DNA from: Lanius collurio
Taxonomy: Eukaryota > Chordata > Aves > Passeriformes > Laniidae
DNA: 64,000 bases
Direction: 5' to 3'
Assembly: GCA_020086605.1 (NCBI GenBank)
Contig: JACBWW010000016.1
Location: forward strand, 17,584,308-17,648,307
Position numbers and translations under genes: made by a program. Numbering within the stretch: position 1 is the first letter of the stretch; each line of letters begins with the position of its first letter. This document shows positions 37,481 to 64,000 of this stretch, piece by piece. The notes below the pieces were generated by a model. The model saw only the letters and a program-made list of their open reading frames with translations, had not been told where the DNA came from and did no database searches.

Positions 37481-40400
37481 GGCTTTCATTTTACAAGATT
37501 ACTTGTATTTCTGTCTCATTTGCAATAGGTGATATCTGTCAGAAAGCAATTTTCACCCAATTTGGGGTTCTTAATATTTTGTCTTTAAGCTCCTTTGTTG
37601 TTGATTTTTCCTCCCCCCACTGCTTGACACTTGCATTTTGCAAGCAACCTATGGACAAGCTACTTTTTATTTCCCTCTGCTCTTTAAACCAACAAATAAA
37701 TAAATAAAGAGCATCCCTGGCCCTGTTTACACAGCTCGATAATTTATTTGTTAAGTGTGACAGCACAGGGATTTTTCAATGTGCAGTGTTTCAGTGTTCA
37801 GTGCTGAACACCAGTTACTGGTGTGTGTTCCACTTCAGCCTCAGGAAAAAAAGAGCAGTGCTCACTTTTGTTTGGCCTGACAGTCTGAAAGTTCAGAGGT
37901 AGGAGCCCCTCGTGCCCCCAGAAATGTGCCAAAAAGCAGTGTTTTAAAGGCCAACTGGAAGGCCTAGGCTGAGGTCCCAATTCAGGCTTTGAGGGCTTAA
38001 CCTCAGCATTTTTTTCAAGTAAAGATGAATGAAAAGCAAGTTGATAGGTTTGGGGTTTGGTTTGTTTTTTCTTTTTTTCAGAGACTTTTTCAGATATTGT
38101 TGGGAAATTAAAACAAAAAAAAATATCCACTAGCAACGTTCTACTTAGTGCTAAAAAGCAGGATTTGGGATTTTTTTAAAGTTAAAAATGAAGTGAAAAG
38201 GGGAAAAAATATGTAATAATGTGTTTGGACTCAAAAGGCATTTAGATAAAATTCTAGCTATTTGGGATTTCAGCCCTTCCAGATTCCCTGTGTGAAAGGC
38301 TCTAGCTCTTCTCCTTTCCTTGCTTTCCTGTTTTCCCTTGCTTACCCTGCAGCCCTCCCCGGTGTTTTTGGATGCCCCAGGTCAATTTGTCCTGAAATTT
38401 TATGTGGAAAATGCAATTGTTCTCGCTGAAAGCTGCAGGAACATGGGCAGAGGTGAGGCCGCCCCCACCCCCGACTGCTGTGCTGGGACCTGATGGAGAG
38501 ATGACAAATTCCTGCAGGTAACAGCCCTGCAAACGTCCTGGGAGGTGCAGGGACCTAAAAACACAGGTGGAAGCAAAGCAAACAAACAAAATTGGGAAAT
38601 GGGGCTGAAATCAAAAGCACATCTCTTGTCTCTCTTTGCTTAAGCTGTTTAGAGGAGCTCTGTGTGCAGAGGAATTACTTTGAGGTCACTCAGACACCTT
38701 TCTTTTCTCTGTGAGTGTCTCTGAAGGCAAAACTAATTCACTTCTGCTCCACCAGGTCTCCCCTCTATTGTTCCCCACTAATGTAATTTTTTTTTGTCTT
38801 CAGAAACATTCCTGCCTGTGTAATCATCTCCAGCACAGAGAGCAAGGAGAGGAAATTAAGATGTTATTGAGGGTTTGAGAGATATCTCATGTTTCAGAGT
38901 GGATCAGAGGCCTTTTTTTTTCTCCTTTAAGATGCCTGTTACGGGGAGGTGAGGCAAATGTGGTTTCTGGGGTGAGAGGGCAGGGGTGAAGCAGGGCTGG
39001 TGTTCAGGAAGATGTGATGCTTCTCCCTTCTATTGACACAGCAATAAATATGTCCTTAATTCCATATTAGGATCCCTCTACAGCAGATAATCTCTTGGGG
39101 GAAAAGTTTCACCACTGGTGGTCTCCAGAGGGCAATCCCAAGGTTTTACTAAACAGCTCCCATTTCTTCTTGGGGGAGAGAGGACTGGACTACATGAGGT
39201 ATTAGACAAGATTTTTTTTTTTTGTGATATGAAGCAAAACTGAAGCTGATAAATAACTTCTGAGTATTTTTTTTTTTGCCTTCAACAAGGCCAAGCTGAA
39301 GGGAGCTGAGCTGCTTCCACCAGGCAAGTGATTTATCTTGTTATAGGAATGTTCATTTTTTAACTAAAGAATCAGACTGTACACATGAAAATCCATCAGC
39401 ATAGGTTTTTCCAGGGTAACACTGTTTTTCCTCACATTTCCCAGGGCAGCTGTGGAGACCTGAATGGAGATTTTGAGGTGGCTTTGGAAGTGCTTTGTGT
39501 TTCTCTGCTTCTTTTCATGGTGTCACTGGAGAGATGTTCTCCTGTCCATGGCCACCAAACCACCAAGATGGACACTTGGCCTAACTCACAGGGCCTTTGT
39601 GGTGCTCATGACCTATTCATTGACTCTGTAAGAAAGAAATATTTGGAAAATTAGCATAAGTATTGCATGTCAGATGAAACTGCTTGCAGCTGCCTTAGAA
39701 ATAAGAGGTGGTGTAAAGTTTACTTAAAAAAATAGATAAAAAGTCAGCCTGGGAATAGCCTCAACTGAACTTCCTGATGATGGGGTGTCCTGCTGAAACA
39801 ACCTCACGCTCCCATGCATCTGCCCTTGTGTTTCCTTGCAGACACAGTGCAGTCCAACACTGATATTTCACCTCCCAAATACAGAGAGAATGTGCTGGAA
39901 AGAAAGCTGAGCTGAAGGAAACCCATACTTTGCTTTTTGCATCTTTGTGTGAGTGAACTAACTTTGCTTTAGGCCACTGCATTCCCTGCTCAGCACTTGT
40001 CAGGAGGGTGGTTTGGAAAACCATGTGGAGTGGATGCTGCTGGAAGCTCAAAGGTCTGTAAGCAGGGTCTCTGCTCTGGTGGCTTCCAGGAAAAGCACAG
40101 TGGAGAAATGGATTGGCCTGTCCCTGCACTGCCCTGCTCCCAGCAGGAAAACAACTTGGGGTGCAAGTTTGGGAAAGAGGGGCAGGGTTAGGGCTGCAAG
40201 GGGGCAACAGGGTCACCCTGCTCCTATTCCTGCAGCGTGGGTGGGAGTCTGGGACTAACTGGACTTGGCTGAGTCACCTGGATGAGTCCTGGGTAAAACA
40301 GGGCTTGGAGATAACTGTTTCCCTGACATCTGCTGATTTTTATGGAACTCAGAGAGTTAAACACCTTCCAGGCTCTGTGTCTTAATCTGGTGAGCCTGGT

Positions 40401-40899
40401 GCAGGCGAGTTGCAGTGGGACATTCTCCCACCACGACGGGAATGGAAATATTCTCCTCCATCAGCTGCAAAAGGCAAAGAACAGGCTGCAGTCTGACAGT
40501 AGAGAGGCTGGGATTCATCATCCCCATCCCCATCACCCCCATCCTCACCTGGGGGTGCTGGTCTTACCATACCTGGTGGTGGAAAAGCCTGGAGGGTCGG
40601 AGCTGAAGAACATCCCAGGGTTGAGCTAAAAGCCAGCTTGCATCCAAAATGGGGCTACAAATCGTGGAGACACCAGGTAAAATGTAAGCAAAAGCCCCAA
40701 GTGAAATACAGACAAAAGCTGCAGGTATTGATGTCACTTAGGCTTTATTAATAAATGGGTTTCTCTGTCGTGTGCCTTGCAGCAGGTTAAAATAAAACAC
40801 CAGCATGGTCCCTGCTGGACGTGCAGCTCCTGAAAACAGAGGCTGCCCCAGCGTATAACAGGATCTTCACTGCTGTTCTGGGGCTTGAATAACATTATG

Positions 40900-41260
40900 G
40901 TGACTTTGCATAGATTTTTGCCCTTAATGCAAATAGGGAAATGATTTTCTAATCAGGTAATATAAGGCTGAAACATGATAGATAGAGCTTGGCTTGTTAA
41001 TGAAGTACAAAGAAGTTGCCTGTACCTTTGTAAACTACTCTTAAAAATAATGCAATGTTAAAAAAAAATTGGTTTCTTGGGCTACCAGTCGCGAGAGAGC
41101 CTTGATGCAAATCTTTGTAATGAGTGCATTTCGATGAGCATTTGAAAAATATATATGTATTTATTTGCATTGATATGTTTATATGGCTTTACATATCAAC
41201 TTAGTCAGGAAAAATTGAATAAAATGTCTCAGGTCTGGGAAATGAGAAGAGATTATGAAA
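40900..41260. promoter_or_regulatory. Candidate enhancer with three POU octamers (D)
   Basis: The octamer ATGCAAAT occurs at 40927-40934 and 41105-41112, and as its complement ATTTGCAT at 41163-41170. The middle copy is directly followed by a SOX-type CTTTGT core (41113-41118). The surrounding sequence is AT-rich, non-repetitive and non-coding, 8 kb downstream of DMBX1. Confidence 0.4.
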
Positions 41261-44224
41261 AGCAGATTTAATATAGCACCGTTTTTTGATGTTTGTGGCA
41301 CATTTCATCATATTGCCAGAGACACCCAATTACACAGCTTGCAGAGTAATCAGCAAATGGGGAATCCGAAGGAGAATATTAACTGTGGTCTTTTTTTCTC
41401 CCTTCTTCCTCCTCCTTCTTTAGCAAATATTATGTTATGCCTTATGGAAATGGATCAAAATGCCACATGTGCAGTTAATACTGAGCTCTGGAGCTCTTTC
41501 AAATCTTATTTTTCCCCTCACATTGTATTTTTCTGGAACAAACCTCCTGATAACTTTAGGACATGGTCTTCAAGGCCAAAACACCACCTTAAACATCCTG
41601 CAAGTTTGAGTTCCAGCTTTAGCTGGTGGTTGACTTTACCTCATCAACCTTGTGTGAGGGAAGAATTGAGTTATTAATTGAAGATAACCACATGCAAGGA
41701 CATGATCGTAGTTCATCCATTTATTTCCCTCTTTGTGAAGGCAGGAATTTACTGAGCTATTTGATGTCCTTGATGGTCACAGACACTCCTTACCCACAGG
41801 GTTTTTAATATCCAAAGCAGACCTGTAACTGCAGTGAAAAAGGAGATCTAATGATTAATATTTCCCTTACTGTGGATAAAAGGAGTAGCAATGGCTGCAG
41901 TGTAGGACAGTTGTGGCTGGATGATATTTTGGGTGCATGTGATCAAACAGTCTTCAAAGGCACTGATGGAACTGGGTGAAAATTATTAGCACTAAAATTT
42001 TTGCAGGCAGAGGTGTTCCCAATTTCTGCCCACATCCCCACTGTTCTGGTTCTCTGCTTGGTTTAAGAAAAAGTCACTTTTCTTGGGAATGTCTGAAAAG
42101 TTATTAATCATTGTTAAAAATGCACTTGCATTTCCTGCCAGATTACTTTTCCCTTTTTATTTCTATGTGTTTAACTCTACAATGTTTCTACATTTTGGAG
42201 AAGAAATTAGGGAATTGTATTAATAGAGGATGACATTCTGAAATTGAATAATTTGATTTTTTTTTTAAGAACTTTATTATCAGATGACTTCAGGCAAATA
42301 TTGATAAATTCAGAAAAATATTTTTTTCCCATCAGCTTCATCAAGCATCAAATTAGGCCAGTAGGAAAAGTGAAAAGCCCATGAAATCACTACCAACTTC
42401 TGGCCCAAGGAGTAGTTTCACCTTTTAGGTTCAAACTAACCCTGAAGGAACAGGAGGTAGAGGAGCAAGCTTGTAGAAGCTTCTCTACCATCTCTTGGGG
42501 CACAGCCCCCTATGGCTAGGTGTAGAAAAGGGGACAGGTCTTCCACCAAAGGCACAGAAATATCCTCAAAATCACATGGAAACCCCAATCGTTTGAGAGT
42601 GGTCAAACTTACCCTGCCCCACTGTCTAGAGATGTGCTCTCTGGTCAGGTCTTCCCTACCATCACCTCATCAGGCAAGAATTTTTCCCTGGGTTGTGCAG
42701 GAAGGTGACAAGAGATGCTGCAGCCACTGCTTTTGTGTCCTGTGGCCAAGGGGAGTTTCCACCTGCCACCCCAGCTGGAGATGTTGACCCCAACAGCAAG
42801 AAGCACTTATTCAGCACCTTTTTGTGCAGCTTTTTCCGTGTTGTCCCAACCTCAGGTTAATGAATGATTTGCAAAATGCATTTGCCTTGATTTTTTTTTC
42901 CTTTTTATTAGCGGAGTGTGAAAACAGGCAATAATTTTACAGAAAGCAGGACTGGCACAATTGGTACATAGCATCATGCTGCAGCTTTTCAGAAATGAAT
43001 ATAAACTCTTTTTGTTTTCTTTTTCTTCTTCCTCTTTTACCTACCAGAATAAATAAATATGATACACATTTGAGTTCCTCAATAGTGAATTCTAAAGCAC
43101 AAGGTCTTACACTACAGCTCAATTTTACAGCGATCTGTACAGTATATTAATTTGATTTCCTTTTTGCAATTTAAAAGCCTTTGTTCCTTTGCAAGATGGG
43201 TTTGACATACAAACACGGGTACACTTGGCAGCTAACTGCACACCTTGGGTCAGAACCTGGGAAAAAAAAGACTAAATTGATTGCCTCCTGGCATGAGAAA
43301 ATAAACCAAAAAGTTATTTTCCATTGCACAGACACATCTAAGGCTCTTCCTTACGAGGTGGCCCCCCTCAATTGCCAGAGCAGTTAGAAAAGGCTTTGGC
43401 TGTTCACAGGGCACCAGCTGCACCATTTAACTTGCTATGGGTTTAATGTGTGTCTTAAAGAGATTTTGAAGAGGCCTTCCAGCCTGGAACCAAGACTATT
43501 AAAAACATAAAAGCATTTTTTTTTGTTAGTATATGAAAAATTGTGTATTCTTTACAAATTAATGTGGGGGTAAAGTGTTGTCCTCAGCTGTGGCATCGCT
43601 CCACTGAAGCTGGTGCGGTGATTCCACTCTGGCATCACAGCAGTGATGGGGGTCTGCCTTTGTGCCGTGTCTGGGTCTCACTCTACAAACCCCAGCAGGT
43701 TCCTCTGAAGCCAGCAAGCCCTGGGACACGTCCTGACCTCTGCACGAGGTGCTGGGACCGAGCTCAGCGCTGGCATTAACGAGAGCCTGGTTAAGGGGAG
43801 ACACCCCCGTGCAGAGGAGGCACCTCAGGGTGTGGATCCCTTCCCCAGGAGCCCAGGAAGGCCAGGGACGATGGGGATGCTGCTGGCTGGGCAGCTGAGA
43901 AGCAAAGAGCATCTGTAAAGTCTGTGGAAAACAGGGAACCTCAATCATTGCTGGGCTGTTGTGTAACACGGTGGGAAAGTCGCAGCCGCACGGCAGAGCA
44001 GGGGATTTTTTTTGTTTGTTTGATCTTGCATTGTTGAAATTTTTTGGGGTTTTCCTTTTTGCTGTTTATTGCACCAGCCTCTTCTTATCCTTCCACTATG
44101 GATTTGGGCTGAGAGCAAATAGCTATTTTCACTCAAAAGAAAAAAAACCCAGGAGATGTATTATGCTGCTCTAGAACAGATCATAAAAAAAAACAGCAAG
44201 GGGCACATGGAGGGCTGAAAAGGG

Positions 44225-44420
44225 AGGAAAAGAAAAATCAACACAGCTTGTAAAAAACAGCAGGAAAGTTCCGTAATTGACTTTTTTCAAGCTTAATTGA
44301 ATTATGTTTCATAGCTACTGTAATTAAACTAATAGAATATGGTGGATTTTAATTGGCATTCCTTTTCTAGAGAGGTTTTTTTAATCCTTTATTGTATGAA
44401 ATCTTCAGAAATGGTCTGAT
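44225..44420. promoter_or_regulatory. Candidate conserved non-coding island (E)
   Basis: Contains the same 11-mer as island A, TAATTGAATTA (44294-44304), plus further TAATTAAA and TTAATTGG cores. Single-copy, AT-rich and non-coding. It lies about 4 kb beyond the presumed DMBX1 3' end. Confidence 0.35.
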
Positions 44421-44888
44421 GTTGCTCAAAATTGCATGTCAATAGAAGTACCACATGTGGAACACAGGGACAGAAATAATTACAGTTTCCTCCTCCAGGT
44501 CCACCCACTTTGGTGTTTATTGAGCAAAGAGGAGCATGTCTTTGGCTGGCTGCAGTGGCAACACATACCTAGAGCCCATTAACAGTCTTCACATGGTGAA
44601 ATACCTAAATAAGAAAGGAGATGTGGAGGGATCTGCTTGCTGATGGTTATTTTCATATTTGGCAGCATTTTTTTTTGTTTCCTACACAGAAAAATGATGA
44701 TTTTTCATGGAGGAAATACAGGAAAGAAAAATACCTCTCTTTATTCCCATATTCACCATCAAGGATGTTTCCCCTTCTTAGCCAAAAAAAAAAAAAAAAG
44801 AGACAAAAAAGATGTTTCCTTTCAATCTCCCAGCATCATTACTGGGTATTTTCTCATTTAGCATTTCTCCTGCACTGTTTAAATGTCT

Positions 44889-44890
<2 letters not shown>

Positions 44891-44920
<30 letters not shown>
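44891..44920. repeat. T30 homopolymer
   Basis: Thirty consecutive T on the plus strand, followed by AATTAATACTAATTAG. There is no adjacent retrotransposon body that would make it a poly(A) tail of a retrocopy. Confidence 0.95.
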
Positions 44921-44924
<4 letters not shown>

Positions 44925-44999
44925 AATACTAATTAGACATCTCTTGCAGAGTAGAAGAAATTTAACTGCAAACTTTTGCTCTGAATATTGTGACTGGTT

Positions 45000-47900
45000 T
45001 TCTCCTGGGCCTTGATCCTGCAAGGACCATGTATAAAACCCTTATGAATTCACTAAGGAGGGTTTGGAGCTGGAGCTGGCTCATCAAGCAGAGGAAAAGT
45101 AAACAAAACCATAGGAAGGAGAAAAGACTGGCAGAGGAAATCTCCAGATCCGTAACCTATTTCCAAATAGGAACTAGGGAGACTTTGTCCAGAGTTTCCA
45201 GCACTGTTTTTAAAGGATTGGGCCTATTCTTTGCCCAGCCTCCATGCCATGCTGTGCATTTGTTTGGCATTCCTTCCATACATTAAAAAATCAACTTGAA
45301 CACCTGCCTCACAGAACACAGAACGTTGCTTCCCTTTTTACATTTCACCTCCCTGATGCTGAAGCTGTCCCAGCAATGCCCTGGCACCAGGCTGGCACAG
45401 CACCCAGAGGGCATGGGCAGCTCTTTTTCTCCCCTGTAATCGTTCATCTGTCTGAGGTAGGATGTCTGTGTTACACTCCAAGCATTTCATGCCTGTGATG
45501 GAAGAAGCTGCATCATATCCAACTAAAATGTCTGTTAAGAAGTGCCAGACCTCTGTCCAGAAGTGAGGAGAGGGGAATTTCAATCCGTTTTGATTCTGAG
45601 ACTCATCAGTGACTTCATTTTCCTAAACAGCTGGGGCTGGTGGAGGGGAAGGGGACAAGCAGACCTCACATCACAAATTGGGACATTTGCAGCAGTTCTT
45701 CCCATCTGGAGAAACATTCAGCTTTGCAAAGTTCAAAAGGAATGATGCAGAATCCATCCCTTCAGTCTTCCCAATACATGCACAGGATTAAATTGAATGA
45801 GGAGTTTGTCCCTATGTTTTTTCACCATTTTCTTTTGGTCAGAAACAGCCCAAGAGCTTAGAAACCTTGAAACAATATGCAGGAAAGAGTCAGTTTTGAC
45901 AGATAATTAACTACTAAACTTTTGCAAGCTGTGAGCCTAAATTTTTGCATTTTTGCATTTTCAGATCAGTTTTGGCTTTTCATGTCATCCCATTCCCCTC
46001 CTGAATGTTTGGGCTGTGAGAAGGTAAACCCCAATCATTGCATAAAACACTTCAGGGGCTCATCTGTATTTAAGAAAATCTCCTTTTTTTTTTCCTGTTT
46101 ATTTTTAAATTTTAGATATTTTCATCCTGATTCAGAATGGGATAACTAATCTGCAGGTGGGAATTATTCACATGCCCCAGCCCAGGACCAGCTGCACCTC
46201 AGTGAGCTGCTGCTCCTCACAGAGGCAGATGAGGATGGCACTGAGCAGACACCTCTATGGACTGATGGAGATTGGAATGTCTCCTCTCCCAGTTTGCTTC
46301 CTGAGCTGTGCTGGCCTCATCCCAATGTTGGTTTTTAATGGTATGAGAGATGCTCCTGTGGGGAAGTTCCCAGTAGCAGTTCCAAGGCTCTGTGAGGAAG
46401 GAGATTGGCAATAACAGGGGGATGAAAGGGGTCACGCTCCGGCTTCGGTCGAGATGTGTGGAGGGTGTGAATGTTAAAATGAATTTTTGCACCGAGGGAC
46501 AGGGAAGAGTTTCCCTCCTTGGCTCAGTGGGGAAAGTCTCATCTCCCTCCAGAGGATCATGGCAAATCTGGTGCTGGATGAAGCAAACTCATCTCCTGAG
46601 CTCCCTGCCCTCACCTTGCAGGGGCAGGCCATAAATCCATGTGTTCTGACCTCCCCGTGTGTAGTGGTTTAGTCCAAATCATTTCTGGCAGATGCTGTGG
46701 TATCCTTTGTGAGCTCTGGTAAGGATGTACCTGCCCTGATGGGGGCTGATGCCTCCTGTTCCAGCCCCATGGGCAGAGAAGTGATGCCTGTCTTACCTGG
46801 GATGGTACAAGAGCAACTGCAACCCTCTGCTCTCTGCCTGAAACACCCACTGGCACGAGCTGCAGTTTCACGGGCATCTTTTATTAATTAAAACAGGGCT
46901 GAAGTGCAGATCTGATCTCACACTCAGTTGCCTCACTTGTTCACTGACACCAGGGAACAACATCACAAGGGGCATGAATTTAATTTGTGTTTGCTCTGCT
47001 CTGGTAAAGCAACTCCCTGGCCTATAAAGGTGCAGAGATTAGCAGGACACAGAAAAAATAAAGGAGAATAGAGCCTTTTGAGGAAGGAGGAGGAAAATTA
47101 AAGCTTTGTTTGGGTGTCCCCGGTTTGGGTGACAGGCTGCAAAAAAGGAAAGCTGGGACTTATTTTTGGACTGAGTAAATGTGCTTTGGTGGTTTTAATT
47201 TATTCAAACTCCTTTGAATGTGGCAGCCAAAAATCTGCTTCGTACGAATACATTTGGTTTTGGCAAAGTGAAGAATTCTGCTGGTCACGGGGGCTGATTT
47301 GACACAGTCAGGAAAACTAAAGCATGAGAGAAAAGCCCCAAACTGAAGTGTTTGGCACAATGGAAATATTTATGGAAGACACTCCATTTTCCATGGAAGC
47401 TGATGCGGTTGATGAGCTGCCTCCATCCAGAGGTCTGCTCCTGCTAGAGCTTTATGAGGGATAAAGCACTATTTCCCACCAAACTTGGCTATTCTTACGT
47501 CTCTATTTGCAGGAGTTAGATGCTTTTTCAAGAAGCATGGATGTAGCTGAGAACACTCTTTTCTTCCATATTTTAAAGAGGTAATTTGACCCCTGGCTGC
47601 TGCTCCAGCATGAAGCAAGGTGGGAGTGAAAGGGGCCACAGGCTATGGGTCTACACTTCATGGTAAATCAATTATGATTATTTGCAGAGAGGTAGCACAG
47701 CTCTGCCCAGTCTGTTAGTGACACACGCAGTTGACACTCCTGGGATACAAACAGACCACCTGACCCAGACCACCTGACTCCAGATTTTTTGGTCCTAGGT
47801 GATATTAGAGATTAGATCTGGATATCATCCTTCCCTAATGCTCAGAGTAATGGCAGTGTGTCCAAAATGTTTATTTGGTTAGGCCAAAAAGAAAAAAGAA

Positions 47901-48289
47901 AGTGATTTAAACTTGCAGAATAATTCCTTCTCAATGAGGAAAGCCACTCAAGGGTGAATGATGGGTCATTCCAATGAAATGAGACTGGAACTGTTCAATG
48001 CAATAATTCTGAAGCTGGTGAATTTTGGTTACTTGCAAACCCTGCATTTTTGGCAAGTTCATCTATCCCCCCTCAGCTCCACAGGGAATATAAAGCCCCT
48101 GTTACACCTGTTTGCCTCCAGAAGTTCAGCATTTTTCACTTGTTATGTTTTCACTTGATAACCACTTTCTGAACTGAGGGCTTGAGGATAGAATTTGGTG
48201 ATCAGAGTTTTTCTAGACGCAGCTTGCAATTATCAAGTTTTTTTGTCAAAGAACCATGAAATTAATGGTGTATGAACACACCAGGAGTC
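45000..48289. other. Intergenic DNA just past the DMBX1 3' end
   Basis: No gene seen. The only structure noted is a short direct repeat of CAGACCACCTGAC near 47754-47780. Confidence 0.5.
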
Positions 48290-49217
48290 CATACGAAATC
48301 TTTATTATTATCTATTGTCGAAGTAAGACCAAAATGCTCTCAAAAAAGAAAACCCTGTAATTTGTAAATAAAGTTTACACTTCACTGAAGATCAAAGAGG
48401 AAATAATATAGATAAAAAATAATCCTGCAAATTTGGCCTTCCTTTTCTCCCAGCCAGCAGCATTTGGCCAATATTTTGTCATCTTTGAGCAAGTGCTATT
48501 AAAAAGAAAACCAAAAATGCTTGCCTTATAGGAAGTGCTTAAACAGGAAATTCACCTTCAGGTCATTTCCCAGTTGTTAAAAAATTATCTTCAGCAGAGA
48601 AAGGGAGAAGTGGAGAGGTGAAGTGCACAATCATTTCTCTTCCCCATGAGCACCTTTAGGATGCCGACCCAAGAAGAGCAACTAGCTACCAGCTGAGGTC
48701 GAGAGGATGGCTGATTTGTAACTCTGATACTAGCTACTAAAATTGAAAAGGAAAGGGGAATAAAAGCAAAAGAGGTCATGGTTCTGTAACACTGACAGTA
48801 ACACACAGGTGATGGGTGCTGTCAACATTATAAACTATATACAAGACAAAGCAGGACTCTTTCTTCCCCCAAAGAATGCAACAACAACAAAAAAAAAGGT
48901 GAATATAACACAGTTGGCACCTTATCGAGGGGATGAGGACAGGGGGCTCCTCCTGAACATCACAGGCTTAACTCATGGCAGTCCAGAGGACAGTTCATCT
49001 GTCTAAACACAGATCCTCTTCCCCTTCCTCATTAAATATTTAGTGAAGAGCAGGCCACTAGCAGTGTCTGACGCAACCACGGTGCTAGTAAGATGTTATT
49101 AAATGCAAAGTTTTCCCTGCACGGGAGCACCTTACTTCAGGAAGAGGTGGGGGGCACGTGGGGGTTCAAGGAGTGCCGTGTGTAGTGCCAACCTCTGGTG
49201 CATCTTCTCATGGGCAG
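48290..49217 (-). other. DMBX1: Probable DMBX1 3' UTR
   Basis: This stretch lies between the DMBX1 stop codon and the candidate poly(A) signal. It has no convincing open frame and contains AT-rich blocks. The right-hand limit is certain; the left-hand limit depends on the poly(A) signal being used. Confidence 0.4.
48301..48306 (-). terminator. DMBX1: Candidate poly(A) signal of DMBX1 (AATAAA)
   Basis: Reading the minus strand, an AATAAA hexamer occurs about 910 bases after the stop codon, in an AATAATAAAG context. It is followed by a GU-rich stretch (GGTGTGTTCATACACC) some 20-40 bases further on. It is the first canonical hexamer I noticed downstream of the stop, so the 3' UTR would be roughly 0.9 kb. 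Position is inferred; no transcript evidence is available. Confidence 0.45.

Positions 49218-64000
<14,783 letters not shown>

Overview
The window is vertebrate genomic DNA, most likely from a bird or another sauropsid. The genes are split by short GT-AG introns, there are CR1 LINE fragments with the typical ATTCTATGATT-type 3' ends, and every gene has a clear vertebrate counterpart. Nothing in it is prokaryotic or viral. All recognised genes lie on the minus strand, so transcription runs from high to low coordinates.

Left part (1-18.7 kb): two tandem, same-strand genes of the fatty-acid amide hydrolase (FAAH, amidase-signature serine hydrolase) family. The upstream copy (10265-18438) can be assembled completely: 15 coding exons, 572 residues, a catalytic Lys-Ser-Ser triad, and a CpG island with GATA-type palindromes around exon 1. 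The downstream copy (start 7270) has 11 assembled exons, the same exon phases and the same triad spacing. Its C-terminal exons are not found before the left edge. The two presumably make membrane-bound lipid amide hydrolases of related but diverged specificity.

Middle (18.7-48.3 kb): about 30 kb with no gene I can support. It holds CR1 scraps, a long (CTCTTT)n polypyrimidine tract followed by a C17 run, a small minisatellite, and several AT-rich islands that look like conserved cis-regulatory DNA. These islands contain clustered octamers and twin paired-type homeodomain dimer sites.

Right part (48.3-64 kb): DMBX1, a paired-class K50 homeobox gene with four coding exons (49218-55206, 362 residues) and a C-terminal OAR motif. 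A splice acceptor 12 bases before its ATG shows that at least one 5' non-coding exon lies further right. The last 8.8 kb is non-coding. DMBX1 is a developmental regulator of midbrain/diencephalon, and the gene-poor DNA downstream of it is a plausible enhancer landscape. The FAAH genes are metabolic and have no evident functional link to DMBX1 beyond being neighbours, which they also are in mammals.

I did not find a new biological system. The most interesting points are the intact tandem FAAH pair with differing membrane caps, the changed gene order relative to DMBX1, the GATA palindromes, and the candidate regulatory islands.
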